From Diplocarpon mali (Eukaryota > Ascomycota > Leotiomycetes > Helotiales > Drepanopezizaceae), in NCBI GenBank assembly GCA_024741835.1, contig JAENRP010000016.1:226568-290567 (forward strand): a DNA stretch of 64,000 bases, read 5' to 3'. Both the position numbers and the translations under genes were made by a program. Shown here in pieces: positions 1-12,699 of this stretch (its first letter is position 1; each line of letters opens with the position of its first letter). The notes beneath the pieces were generated by a model that saw nothing but the letters and a program-made list of their open reading frames with translations, did not search any database and had not been told where the DNA came from.

Positions 1-2389
1 GCAATGCGCAGGAGCTGCGGTAGAAGTGCTGGTTCCAACACGTGAGTCTGGATCGCGTGCGACAGGATTCTGTAGGTAGGTCTCGTGTCAGCCATCGCGC
101 ACCAGCCAGTCGGAGCTTTTGCTTCTGATCCTGGCATCAGGCCTAGAAGCAAGCAGCCTGCGGCGTGAGGCCATGCAGGACTAGGAGCTGGAAGGAAACA
201 ATGAGGAAGCTGAAGCGAAAGCAGATGCGGGAGTGGATTGGCAGGTGTGTGGAATAATCAACGAGGAGAATCTTCTAATGGCTGCCGAGGAACGAGCAGC
301 GCCCATCCCCGAGGGGAGAGGAATGTGGGTGAGACGGCTCATGGCCATCGTAGAGGCAGCATTGCAGAACGAACTCGCATGCTGTAGTAGGTATGGGTAC
401 GAGGCGGAACGAGTAGTGGCTGACAGCAAAGGCTTGGTGCGGTGCGATGCGATGCGAAGCAGCCGCATAAGAGGCCCGTACCATTAATTCGGCCGGGCGC
501 GTAAAGAAGGATGCCGTGAGGCTTCCTTGCTCTCTCGTCTTCCAGCACCGCTGTTAAGGATTGGCCAGGGTGTCATGTGGGACTGGTGCGGACTAGGGGC
601 CCAAACGTTGAGACAATGCAGAGAAGAACTGATTTGACCAAGGTTGGAAATGAGGCGTAGCAGTGCAACCTTGGGCTGATGTGGGATGATGCCGTTGCGA
701 GAACGAAAGCCGTGCCTCTCTAAGGAGAATATAGATTGAGGTCCCACGACGTCAAGGGGTGTGCTGAGCGTGCAGTGAGTGAACAGACATTGGCCACAGC
801 GGGCAACTCGTCTCCCCGCTTCTGCCTCCACAGATTGAAGGCCTGCTATGCCTGGTGATAATGAAAAGTGACGGCCTTGGAATGTACAAAATTGATATCT
901 CGAGTCCTGCAACCCCACTGGGATAATCGGAGTCAAGTGATCGAAATCGCATGCGGTGTGACTCAAGATATTGACGCGCCATGAGCAGGAAAGCCAAACG
1001 TATGGGTTTCGAAAGGCAACCACTTACTTGTCGATCAAGCCATCCGTATCACCGATTTTCCCAGGCCCGGTAATTGTGCCCCATTGGAGCAAAGACAGGG
1101 TGGCGCTCAGCCACGGCATGCGAGCATCTAGATCTAGCAGGGCAGAGGCACAGGACCATATCTTCATTCTCACAATAGGCTGTTTCGACGGCAACCGTCG
1201 ACTTGCTGAAGAATTCTCGAAACTGATCAAATCTGGATTCGCTGGATCATTGGTCGAGCCTGGGCCAGTTATCTTTGTCATGGGGTCTTTACGAGAAGGT
1301 AGCGAGGATGCCGTCGCAAAAGTGATAACAAAGAAGCGGACCGCTGTAAACGCGACGAATCCATACTGGAGCACAAGCCAAAACATTTTGTGAAGTGAAA
1401 AGCCGATTCCCCACTGATTCGTGCCCTTTCCAGCGAGCACAGGCTGGGCGGAGCCGCCGAGATCTGAGTTTGATCTCTGGATTCGGACTTCTGCCTTTGA
1501 TTTGGGGAGGTGAGTCTGGATAGCCTCTGCAATCTTGGTGATCCCCTCCCAGAGCAGCCAAGGTTCAGAGGCTTTCCCACCAATGCCACCACCCAAGATC
1601 ATCTCAGAGAATATCTGCCCAGCGAGTGCAGTCAGACAATCATTTTCCAGGTCTTCGGTGGGTAACAACACGGACATCACTCCTTGAACTAACAACTGTC
1701 TGTATGCCGACTCGTTCTCCATCTGCTGCAGGGTATTCTGGCCGCCGTCAGGGACGGGATATAGAGCGGGATAGGGCCATAATGAGTGATATATCTCGCG
1801 TGGGTTCGATTCCGCCGGGCTCGGATGTAGGCAGTTGCGAGAAGCTCGACATGCTAGGGGCGCATCAGCAGATGAACATGAACCTCTTTTTTCTTTAGTT
1901 AGGACAGGTACCTTGCACATGGACCTCCAACAGCTCTGGCAGCTCGTCAAAAAGCAGGCTTTCCAGATCAACGTTCCGCAACCTCTGTTCCAGAGCCCGT
2001 GTGCAATGGGCTATGATCTTCACCACCTCCTCCACAAACACTTGATCCGGTGTGATCTTGGAGTACCAGGTCTGGACGAACTCTCGGATTATGATGGATA
2101 TGAAGGCGTACAGCTGCAAGTCGACTTCATTGCTGCTCGTCAAGGGCGGCAGCAACTGGTCGATTGGCACCGGGGTGCTTCGACCCTTCTCCCCCAGCTG
2201 TGAGCACAAGGTTCGTCGTATGAGGAAGAGGGTAACGCGGTCCGACACAGAATCTGGAGAGGGAGGGCGGACATTTGGGCGGGAGGCCGATGTCTCAGGC
2301 TTCGACGGCGGGTCTCGGGTCGCAGATGCGGACTGCGAAGAAACATTGGAGGTTGCCGGGGCTTTGAGGCGTGGTTGAAGTCGCGACAT
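1..2389 (-). CDS. PXA-domain membrane protein, 3' end beyond window
   Basis: Recognised as a fungal PXA (phox-associated) domain protein, a family linked to endosomal and ER membrane organisation. I read three exons: 2389-1912, 1853-1028 and 69 to beyond the left edge. Introns are 1854-1911 (58 bp, with a CTAAC-like branch site) and 70-1027 (958 bp). The PXA domain starts near residue 105 (LQLYAFISIIIREFVQTWYS) and continues across the first intron. A hydrophobic stretch near MFWLVLQYGFVAFTAVRFF could be a membrane segment. The conserved run up to DTDGLIDK is interrupted by a perfect GTAAGTG donor. The expected continuation reappears at the left edge as SHAIQTHVLEPALLPQLLR after a CTACAG acceptor, in matching phase. 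The start is the ATG at 2389. The C-terminus is outside the window. Family assignment is firm; the long intron is inferred from the reading-frame match. Confidence 0.8.
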
Positions 2390-3305
2390 TGCCTGACGAC
2401 GAAGGCTTCCAAGCCGCGGATATCATGGGCGAAAGCAGGACTTGCAGAGCGCCTTGGGTCATGCCAACCAGCCTGTCAGGTCAGCGTGGACATTTTCTCT
2501 GACGTTGTCGGTTGTTTGGCAAGGGCTGCGACGAGAGATGTAAGGCTGAACACACACTGATCCACATCTTCTATCCAAAAACTAAGCTGTATTAGGATTA
2601 ACCTAGCCTCGCGCTCTCTCTGTTTATCCCTCGCTTGTTATCCAACGTCAATAGTATGTTGTGGGTACGATTGAGTACACAAATGAGCAATCCTTGTTAC
2701 GCACCTGTTTGGATGTACTGGGATGGCCCGAAGTTCATCTGGGTACCTAGATGAACATGCACTGAGTGCTCCTACGTGCTATTCACACCTAGCTTCAATG
2801 GGGAGAGCATGGTCAGTCAAAGACTTGTGGGACTCCGGGGCCTAGTCACTAGCCCTGAGCCCTCGCTCACACCACTTCTTGGTGGTGCGATGAATGCCGT
2901 CGGAAGTATTGGGACAGGCTACAGATACATGCATGCACGTATGAGCAAGAGTCTTTGCTCCTGTGCTCCATTGAACGGCCCCATCCATCATATACACAAA
3001 TATGCAGGCCTTCTCAGCCACACCCAATGTTTCGTTCCAGCCGAGCCATAATGCTAGACCGAGCCCACCAATGCAATACCACAAATGATCATCGTGCTAT
3101 GGTGCAACTATGATCTTCCAAATACCAGGGTATAATCAACCTCTTCTCCTACCTCGTCCCGTCATAATTCTCGAAGTCTAAATCTCCTCTTCGTCTCGTC
3201 TCGTATCGCTCGCTCGTCTGTGATAAAATGTAACGCTCAAGTCCAACAACCATTCCTCCCTCGCTCGGTCCCCACGAGTTTCTCTGAGTCTCGCCTCGGT
3301 ATCCT
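2390..3305. other. Intergenic, PXA gene to PAS kinase
   Basis: This holds the upstream region of the minus-strand PXA gene and the 3' flank of the PAS kinase gene. Short open frames occur on both strands, but none has family resemblance or convincing splice structure. I see no gene. Confidence 0.5.
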
Positions 3306-6300
3306 TCACTCGCCTCCTTCGATGGCCTGAAACCACGGATGCTCAAGAACCCTCTCGATTTTGATTCGAGATTCGACGTCTCGGTCGAGCATTGCGCGGA
3401 TCAGGTCGATGCTGTCTTCGCTCATGACATATGGGACTCGAAGATCACGGTCCATGATCTCATCGATGCTGTAGAATGGATTCTCCTTGTACACGATTGT
3501 GTAGAGAAGGATTCCGAGTGCCCACACATCCTGCTCCTTACCACGATAGGGCTTTCCAGCCAGGACCTCGGGGGCCGCATAGTCTGGCACACGTTAGCAA
3601 GTTCGGAGCTATGGGGTGCAGGAATGGTACCTATCGTTCCCACGAACACGTCAAAGGGGCCGTTCTTGATATATGCAGCGCTGCCAAAGTCAATAAGCTT
3701 GATGTTGCCTTCACCGTCTAGAACCACATTCTCGTCCTTGATGTCGCGATGCACCACAAGGGCCTTGGTGTGAAGGTGGTGAACGGCCCTGGCAACTTGA
3801 ACGAAGATGCTTCGACATTCTGCCTCCTCCATGTTGACCCGAAGTTCGATGTAATCAAAGAGATCCATTCCAGGCAAGCCATGCGGAATCATTTCAATGT
3901 AGTAGTTTACATCATCCTCGAAGAAACCATTCATCTCCACAATATTAGGATGTTTGAGTCCATCTCGACGGAGGTAGTCGAGTACATGGATCTCTAAAGG
4001 TACAGTTCCGAGTCGACGATCTCGAGTCCATGTATCGACCAAGATACGGCGTTTGGTGACGTATTTGAGAACCATCTTCCTATTTCCATTCTTCTTGTAC
4101 CGTGCAAGTTTGACTTGACCATAAGCACCTTGACCCATTTCTTCGAGGATAACAAAGTCGTTGATCGTCTTCTTCGGTTCTGGTTCCACGATTCTGGGTA
4201 CTTCCTCCTTCTCTTCAGGGCCAGAGCTTTGACGCCCAGTCAGCTTGGCAGCGGTCTTTTTGGCAGCAGCCACGAGTTGGGTGGTGAGTAGGGCTGCATG
4301 TGAGTAGCGCCTCTTACTCTCTTCATCTGAAGACTCCATCTCAATCGGTGCATCGACTTCGGTTTGTCCGGGCGATGGCTGGTGGGGGGGAGTCGCACTT
4401 CTGGGAAGCAACGGCGAGGCAGCGCCCAGGTTTTGTCGCGACGCGTGGATATGGCGAGAGTAGGTGATCCACAAGGCGTAAACGAGTCGCGACGATGACT
4501 CGGGGTTCTTAGCAGAGTGGCCGTCTTCTTCTTCATCACTTCTCTCTTCAATGACATTCTCGTCATAGGTAGGAGCCGAAGACTTGATCTCAGACTTTAC
4601 GACCCTCAGTTGCGCGTCTATCTTGATTTCTGTGCCATCTCTATGCTTCGCCGGAAGGCCGTCCGGCCTCAAGAAATATGATGCCGCATCTGATTTTCCG
4701 TCTCTCAGAGCTAGGAATGCCCGCGCACGGCGAAAGCTATGCTCGGGGATGACAATACCATCCTGTAAAATAATACCATCCTCCTCGGTCAATATTTTCA
4801 GCATGCGGTCGAAGTCAGGAATCAGTTCCGTGATAAGTCGCCCATCTGGCTTCTCCTGTCCAAAAAGAGCTGCGGAAAATACAGAGTTGGAGCTTGTAAT
4901 CTCCAATGTTTGTGCCGAAAGCATCATAATTCCGGCGATATGGGGAAAACTAGAGACCTTGAGATCCGTACATCCAGGAACTCTATCGACTATGCAAGGA
5001 ATGTTCACGCGTCCAGAATACCGAGCCGAGAAATATCGTCGCTTGGCAACTTCCGCATAGTCAATCTCTCCTGTGCCCGAAACAATCCCTTGCCGAGGGA
5101 TTCTTGGCAAGAGCTTGCCAATATCAATACCGTCTGTTGCGATGTCTTCTCCCCAGATAGGGCCAGCTGCGCCGACGATGTTCGTGACCTGGGCATCTTC
5201 GTTCAAGCTGAGTAGGGCCACATCCTCGTGAATCTCTTCCAGCACCCAGATCAAACCCCCCCGCTTCTCCTTGACCCACAAACTAGCAGACCCCGTGGCT
5301 CCATTTCTTTTTTGAATCGGCACAACATCTCCGCAAAGTAGCACTCCTCTAGACTTGTTGCTGGGGTGGAACAGGCCCGCTTTGACATTCTTCGTCCTAG
5401 CAATAAGGCTTGAACCTGCCCCATCGTCTGTCTGTGATCTCTGGGGTGGTTTGGGATTTTGTCGCGAGTTCGGCTTGCTAAGCAATGCTGCTGTGACTCC
5501 ACCAGATCGCCCAAGAAGGAAAGAAGTCGTTGGAGTCGGGCTCGTGCGTGTACTTTGGCTCTCGGGAGGTGACCTGGGACTGGCTCTACACGACTCGCCA
5601 AGGGAGCTCGACCCAGGCGCAGTCAGTTTTTCTTCCAGCCAGGCCCTTCGTTCTTTTTGCACGACCTCTAGAATGCCCATCTTCCGGACTTCTGCTTTTG
5701 TGACACCAAACACAAGACAAGCAAGATCATTTGCTGCCAGGATTGTGTATGGGACAGTGCTTGAAGTGGTGAAGATTGCTTGTGCTGCTGGAGACCATCT
5801 GCTCGAGTGTCCATGCACAGCTGGACCCAGAGGATGAGAGGTACCCATGAATGAGCCCCCGGCAGATGGGGGAATAGTAGGGGATAGAAGTTGATCATGA
5901 ATATCAGTGGCTAGATAGGGTTGTGCGAGAGCATCTATTAGCTTGTTTTGTAAGGTTAGAGGGGCAGTGTCAGTGTATGCCCGCTTCAGGCTTGGCCGTC
6001 TTGTCGCTGGTGGAGACGTCTGGGCGGTTGTGCGGCTCTCGTTAGTAGGTGTTCGGGATGAGGGCTCGGATTGAGGGTGACTAGGAGGTATAGAAACCTC
6101 TGCCAATTCACTTCGGTGTCGCGACGACTGCTCTAGTAGTGGTCTGGGTACGGGAGATCTTCGATTACTGGTTGGCGAAAGAGCGTCTGGACTTTGAAAT
6201 ATCTCATCAGGACTGCTTGAGCGCGGTATGAAGCTATCATCAAAAACATTTCCGGAATCTTCAGCAACTGCCGGTCCGGTGAGAGGGGCAATCAGATGGG

Positions 6301-6781
6301 CCTGAGAGGAGAACCCAGGAATATTGTTTGCGCCTACCAGCTTTGCTCTGGCCAACAGCTCCAACATTCCTTGCATTTCATGGTCTCCACTAACCCGGGC
6401 TTGGGCGCTAGCGATTCCAGCATTCGAATTACCCCATCCCAGCTTTTGTGACATGAATTCTACCGATCTCTTCAAGACATTTTGCCTGTTATGTATGAAC
6501 TCTTCGGACTGGTGGGAAAAGGAGAAGGAGTGGAGGGATTCGGAAGGAAATCTAGTCAAATCCTCTGTAAGATTCAACGTCGGCGAAGAAGGAGCTGTAG
6601 CTGTAGCCATAGAACCTGCTCGGGAGTTCGAAACTGTGAGGTTCATAGAGCTTGATCTGGGTCCAACAGAGGGATTTCGAGACGACGATTCAGAGGAGGG
6701 CGTCGTTAATCCACGAGAAGGGGGCTGCTGGCGAATCCGTCGAAGCCCAGAGGCACCCAGCCCGTGTTCGTGTTCCGTCAT
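3306..6781 (-). CDS. PAS-domain serine/threonine kinase (PAS kinase)
   Basis: A PAS kinase of the yeast Psk1/Psk2 type, which couples nutrient status to sugar storage and translation. Two exons, 6781-3631 and 3583-3306, are joined across a 47-bp intron (3584-3630); splicing restores GTI-DYAAPEV at the activation segment. The protein is 1142 residues. The N-terminal third is serine/proline-rich and probably disordered. A PAS-like segment lies near residues 335-385 (VPYTILAANDLACLVFG). The kinase domain covers roughly 872-1137, with the glycine loop GQGAYG, catalytic HRDIKDEN (Asp1013), DFG (Asp1031) and APE, so it should be active. The C-terminus ends directly after the kinase domain. The start at 6781 is the first ATG of the long frame; an upstream exon cannot be excluded. 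An unspliced reading runs into an unrelated C-terminal tail. Confidence 0.93.
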
Positions 6782-9700
6782 GACAGGGGATCTGGTGGAG
6801 CTCTAGTCAGCCACCCGCGAACCTCTGCTTGTACCAAGGTATCAGATACGTCGAGAGCCTCGCTGTTGTATCCTCCCAGTAAGGAGACCTCGTGGACTGA
6901 CCTCGACATGGTGTCATACTCTCCTGCCGCCAACCCCGCATCGAAGGAGAAGCGGATTCGAGCCTTCTCCGGCCCTCCGTGTGCAAAGTTGGGAGTGCTT
7001 CGGTTCTTGGGAATCGCAAGCTGCGAGGGGCCTTGCGGTGGGCTTTGTCGGCCTCGCTCGCTCGGTCCACGGTGTAAGTCGACGCCTGCAAAGGAGGGAG
7101 GCAGCGGTCAGCACAGAGCGATGTTTGGAAGCCATGCCACGGCTTCGAAAGCCTACGCCGGGGAAGAAGAGTCGCTCTCTTCGATGAGCCCGCCCTGCCG
7201 TCTCGCGCTTGCTTGGTCAACAGGTTCACGGCTCGCGAACCCTCAGGAGCCCGAAGAGACCGGACAGGCGCGCCACTGGGGCAGGAGACACAGACGATGG
7301 CTTACCATGATGGTTCTGCCCATCCGGCTCGAGCATAATTGACAAGATGGAAACAATAGCCACAGAGGCCGCGGCGCTGCGAGCACCTGGGAGTGTGCAG
7401 TCGTGGTGGAATGGCGGCACTTGTCAGTGTCCCGTTTGGTGGATGGGACAGATGACAGCCGGAATGCAAGGCTACGTTGGGGTCAAGCTGGCGGGAATCC
7501 GCAGCCGTGGGAGTATCTGCGCGTAAGGTATCTCTCTCTGCCCGTGTACTGAAGGTCAGGTACCGCACCGTAATGAAGCTTTGCTGTTTGTGATGGTGTG
7601 CAGGCTCGTTTGAGTCTGCAGGGCGGATTTGGGCTTTTGGAAGTCGTGAAGTTTTCACTTGAGGTGACCGGGAGCGATACTAATGAGTTAGTAGGACTCG
7701 TAGATCCCTTCCCCACCGTCACAGGCACGCTAACTGCTGGTCCAAAGCATCTCACCTCACCTGCGAGTGTCAGATTAAGTGGATTACCAAACGGCACAAG
7801 GTAACAGAGATTTTCAATTCAATTATTCCAGGGCATTATAGGAGAGCCCGGGTTTTGACAGTTCATCGCTCTCGTACCAATTGTTCGTTGTGACATGTGC
7901 CACGGTAGGAGGGAGGAAGAGTAGAGTTGCAGGTACGTGCCAGGGTACCGCGGCAGTGCTATGCAAATATATACTATATATAATGGAGGGGTAGAGGTCG
8001 ATAACGTCCGTGGCTTGCAACAAGAGGGCTCGGTGGGGGGGAGGCATTCCTATATCTTCGTCTTTACGATTAGACGCTCGATGACGGTAGCTCGTTGAGG
8101 ACAAGAATGAACAAGATGATCATGTGAGAAAGGAGTATTGTTTCTGGTATTTCTTGAATTGTATTCCATGGTACCTGCTATGATGTTTCTCGCCGGCCCG
8201 ACAAGTACCGAATTATATTACAGAACAGTAAGAACGAGTCGCGCTCACGATCCAGCACGTCTGACCGTAGCAGCAGATAGAGATAATGCTCATTGGCCGC
8301 GAAGGGATCTGGGGCTTCTGCGCCTCATCCGGCCCTTGTGCTGAAGAACTTTTTAAAGTTAATCGCTGCATCCGCGCCCACACCAAGTAGCGCAAGAGGA
8401 AGTAAATTTTGATTTATACTAAGCCATAGTTGTCTTTCGTTCCAAGTACGGGCATGCAGGCACTCCAATAATTATACTGACATACAAAGTAGCATGCTTC
8501 TGAAAACCTATAACAGAAAATCCATAATGTCTCTCCTTGACTCGGGGTCCCTTGCTCGCATCGAGTCAGCACACCCAACTTACCTACTTACCTAGTCTTT
8601 GCCGACTCCTTCGAGAGCCCGACATATCTGTCATCCCCCTCCCCCGGACATCCGGCTGCACTCTTGAGGAATTTCCTGGGGATGCTGTTGAGAGTCGTTC
8701 TTGAAGCTATTGTTGTAAATCATTGCTGAAAGTCATTGCTGAAAGTCATTGCTGAAAGTCATTGCTGAAAGTCATTGTTGAAAGTCATTCCTTCACAGTA
8801 TTGGCCAAGCTGGGGTGAGACGTCTTCTTCACCGGACACAGCCACGCTCGGGAGATCAGCAGCTCTTGTCCACCGGCCCTGGATCTGGGGGTTGCACGGT
8901 TTGCGAAAGGGTTCTGCTCTGTGACACCATGTCCGGCTTTCCAATTGGTACGCATACCTGCACGGTTCCCACCTCTCTGTACTCGGTCTGTTTGCTGCTT
9001 CGGCCTTTTGCCATTGTCTACGAGGAGGGGGCGCCCATGCTCTTCCCGCTTGGCTCGGATGAACACTTGACAGAGTTGGGTCCTGTGACCGCGGATTACC
9101 TACCTTGCCTAGGTATCTGTAGTTCTTGCTTACGGTGTAACTGCACTGGTCGGGACCTTGATCGGCTCTAAATGTCACATGATTCTGCAAAATGTCTCAA
9201 AAAGCCTTCTCGTCGTTACACGTTTTGTTTGTTTTGATACCTGCGAGTTTAACCGACCCGATGTTCCAAGCTTGTTTACGTCTGAATCAGCAACTACGCC
9301 ACGTTCTCTACCCATGATACCTTTGACTCTGATCTTTCCCCGTTGAACCTGTGATAGCTAGCTCACCTCCCTTTCGCTCGGGCGAGCGAACAAACTCAAA
9401 TATCGTATTCGGCCTGCCGCTCTCGCCTGTTTCGATGCGCATCCGGTACCGCCCGCTACTCCTCGTCTCCCATAACATCTCTGTCTCTACCCGGTTAGCC
9501 AGATATGAACGCATCCAGATACTCTCTACTCGCCGAGAGGCAAAGTTTTGAGATCCTAAACATTTTCGTCGCTAAAAACTGCTTCGTCCAGGACATTGCG
9601 TAACCATCGTTTTGACGACAACTGCCGAAGCAGGTCAAGGATTTGCTTGCAGAACGTGACGGTGGGATAGACACGTAGTATTGCACGATGGGCAGCCACG

Positions 9701-10474
9701 TTAATAGAGCTCTCCTATTGAGTAAATATAGCACTCTGGACTTCTCACGAGCCGATCAAGATAAGGCCCCGCATTGGAAACCTCAACGAAACTTATCACG
9801 TGACTTGGCGCTGAGCCTGGAGGCTCGTCCTCCTTAGGCTTCGGCAGCTACCAAGCATTCAAATGCTCCCATTCTAGTGAAGGTGGAAATCTACATGAAC
9901 TTCGGCTTCCAAGCTTCTTCATCTTGCTCCGTATGCGCACATGTACGGCCCCGTAAGATCAATACTATGTGTGTGAATACGCTGCAAGCTCGATTGTGTT
10001 GGTGGATAGATACACCATGTTGTGCGTCAGATTCCTAGGTTGCGTTGTTAGCAGTGAGTGCATTGTATCGCGTTGGCAACGTAGAAGTAATTACTCATTT
10101 CGTGTTGGATCTCGCTTTTCTTGCTGGCATCTTACGGAAGACCCTCGTTTGTATGTCAGGTTGAAACATTGCTTGTCCGTTGGGCTCTATGTCGGTTTCT
10201 AGCCTCATGACGCTCCTCGGCGCGACGAATCACGTTTACCATCCATTCTAGATGCAGAATTGCGCGGGAATTGGGGGAATTATTTCCATCTTCATAATGT
10301 CTTCTCTTGTCCTGACGTCCTGACGACGTGGCATATTCATATCCCTATACTACCGTTCTGATAATGGAGCCCTCTGTGCTCCGTAAGGTTACTAGTTCCC
10401 TGAACTCGGCAGGAAATATTCGTCTCGGTCTGTGAAAGCGTCTAGACTGGTTACCACTGCTGGAGTGAATTTGA
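6782..10474. other. Gene-poor intergenic region
   Basis: About 3.7 kb between the PAS kinase start and the small gene near 10.6 kb. It includes the kinase promoter and probable 5' leader, and a 13-bp tandem repeat at 8708-8790. Open frames up to about 190 codons are present on both strands but are compositionally unlike coding sequence, and none resembles a family I know. No tRNA or transposon is recognised. Confidence 0.4.
8708..8790. repeat. 13-bp tandem repeat array
   Basis: Unit cattgctgaaagt. Four perfect copies lie at 8721-8772, followed by one copy with a single change at 8773-8785. A diverged copy precedes them from 8708 and a partial copy follows. The array lies in an intergenic region. 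It looks like a recent minisatellite; no function is evident. Confidence 0.9.
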
Positions 10475-10618
10475 TCCAATCTCCATTCCAAACAAATCTG
10501 CCCACTCGCTCAGGCTCAAAACAAGCATAACCCAAAGATCAGCACCGCCGCTCCGTCCCGGTCTCCAGAATCAAAATTCGAAGTCGACCATAGCAACGCT
10601 ATCAACGGCTTCACCGTG

Positions 10619-11036
10619 ATGAACATGTCAGAGCAAGGGCGCTCGCAGTACCAAGCCGGAGCCGTGGAGCACTACGCAGAGAAATTCCCTGATGCGCTGG
10701 GCTCAGAAATCCTGCACATGGCGCGAATGGCTGCTCACCTGGAGTTTGGTGAGTCGCTTCAAACCGAAGTCATCTCCTCCATAATCAAGTCGTTGGTTGC
10801 TAATGCTGGTCTCAGATGAGAAGCGCGGTATCCAGTGGCTCGGAGGGCCGAGTCCCTACAACGCCAGAATGAGCCAGCAAAGAACCTCTTCATCTTCCAC
10901 TCCAAATCCGCCGCGCTCGTCCCTAGAGGCGAGGTTGGAGGGGTTGAGAGATGAGGTCACGCTTTTGGGAGGCAAGGTTGAGCAGCTGGAGAAAGATGCC
11001 GTGGTGAAAAGGCAGACGCAACCGTACTGGCTTTGA
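10619..11036 (+). CDS. Small conserved-looking protein with C-terminal coiled coil
   Basis: Function not recognised. Two exons (10619-10748 and 10816-11036) are separated by a 67-bp GTGAGT...CAG intron and give 116 residues from the ATG at 10619. Splicing joins HLEF to DEKRGIQWLGG in frame. The N-terminal part is helical (EHYAEKFPDALGSEILHMAR). The C-terminal part (LEARLEGLRDEVTLLGGKVEQLE) is a heptad-like coiled coil. The same frame stays open back to 10475 without an ATG, and a plausible acceptor (cactcgctcag) lies near 10512, so an upstream first exon is possible and the true N-terminus may be longer. It is isolated from its neighbours. That the gene is real is fairly well supported by the intron and phase. 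Confidence 0.62.
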
Positions 11037-11689
11037 AGCCTTCATTATATCACTTTTCTCGGTCTTTGTGGGACGTGGCTGGGTCTCTTTTGCTCGAGGC
11101 TTGTCTGCTGAGAGTTCTCTATGCTGCCAGGGACCTTGACTTACTATGGTGGTAGGAGACATAGCGATGAGTGCATAGACAGCGATGAATAAGAAGCGCA
11201 AATCACATTGTGCAACTTCTTTTCCTCACTAGATTTTACACAACCAATCCACAGGATTGACGCATCCTTTGGACCCAATATCATCTTGTAATCTTTCGCT
11301 GCCAGTCTTCCTTCTTACCTTAAAGAACGCATTCTTCTCGGCTAACACCACGCACTGTTTCCCTTACTTAGGCCCTGAAGCTATGGGAGAAAGGCCGTCG
11401 TATGTACAGTTCTTTCACGTTACCCAACGCCACTATATGATTCCCCATCCTCCTTTTCACTCTCCAAACATAGAGCCATTCGAAAAGTTCAGCCTCCCAG
11501 CTCCAGCGAGGATCCTCCTCACGGGAATTAAGAGCAGACTCCTCCAACGACCGTGGAGAACGCGGCGTACAGACGCAATGCTAGTCATTGCCGCTGCAGG
11601 GAAAGAACAGGCTAGAAGGGAGATCTCGGAATGAGCCTCCCCAAGGCGAACAACTATGGCCAACGGACCTGACACACAAGACGAGGGGG

Positions 11690-11693
11690 NNNN
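11690..11693. other. Assembly gap (4 N)
   Basis: Four undetermined bases follow a run of G. The true gap size may differ from four. Confidence 0.99.
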
Positions 11694-11995
11694 AGCTCTA
11701 GGTGGCCCACCCGTAGACCTCTGGTTTAAGAGCCAGCTCTGAAGACGCAAGTGACGTTACCCTACATCACAAGTGAAGAGGCGAAGTGGGATCGATGTTG
11801 AGGTCATAATGCAGTACGAACGCAAATGACACTTCTCGGCGCCAGCAGCATTCGAATCATTATCCAGGAAGAAAAAAAAGGTGGAAGAGATGAAGAAGAA
11901 ATGAGTCAAAAAATGAATTAATCGTAGAGTTCCTAACTAAACTGCCTCTTGATAGATAGTCCAGTCTCAAGTGTGTGCTTATTTTATGAAAAAAA

Positions 11996-12073
11996 AATAA
12001 AAAATTAATAATAATAAATCGATAACAAAGAGGATAAAAAAAAATTAATAATAAATCGATAACAAAGAGGATA
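11996..12073. repeat. AT-rich tandem duplication (about 38 bp x 2)
   Basis: Two adjacent copies of a block made of an A-run, attaataataaatcg and ataacaaagaggata. The first copy carries one extra trinucleotide. No coding role is visible. Confidence 0.85.
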
Positions 12074-12699
12074 ACAGAGACAGAGCGGAAATAGAATATA
12101 ACTTTCTTGTTGTTATTCAACAGCAGTGGGCTGGAACATTAACACCCGCAATCTACTGGTTGTTGCCATAGGAAATCCTACGTTGATGAATGGGGGGTTT
12201 CCAGGATGGCGTATATAATCACAGTATTTTTGTGAACGGTTGTTGCCGTCGTCGTGGCTCGGGATCTATCTTGCTTCCCTAACCAGGTACTTACATATGG
12301 CTGTCTATCAGCCTAGTCTGCGTAGCTTTCCCGTCACTATATTCCACAACCACAAGCTCGAACTTGTCACCTCGACGTGGGACGCTTCTTGATATTTCAT
12401 GCTTCCAAAACTATATGTGTGTTTGTTTTCGATTCTTGGCTATTGAACCCCGCCATTAGCCAAGGTTGCAGGGGCTTACCTGGGGGTGGTTGGGGATAGC
12501 AGCGCCAGCCTTACTTATGTCCTCGACATCATGTTCAGCGTCATGATCACCTTCCGATGTGAATAGCGGAATACTGATCTATTTCGTTATTGACTTCAAC
12601 TCACGCTTGTATCCGACCGGGAAATTCCCCACCGCCCGCCGGGCCAAATCAGCCTCTCCAACACGCCAGATCGAGAGAAGGCGTCTCGATCCGGCTGAA

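Larger units (their letters stand above)
11037..12699. other. Intergenic, with assembly gap
   Basis: No gene recognised. Contains a four-base run of N at 11690-11693, an AT-rich duplicated stretch at 11996-12073, and the upstream region of the GRF-finger gene. Frames near 11257-11634 have no recognisable domain. Confidence 0.4.

Noticed and set aside
1802..1813. Sequence gggttcgattcc, a perfect tRNA B-box-like motif
   Set aside because: It lies inside the PXA coding exon, and the surrounding bases do not form the T-arm stem or a cloverleaf.
6807..7229. 140-codon minus-strand frame directly upstream of the PAS kinase
   Set aside because: Composition is not protein-like; more likely 5' leader or promoter of the kinase gene.
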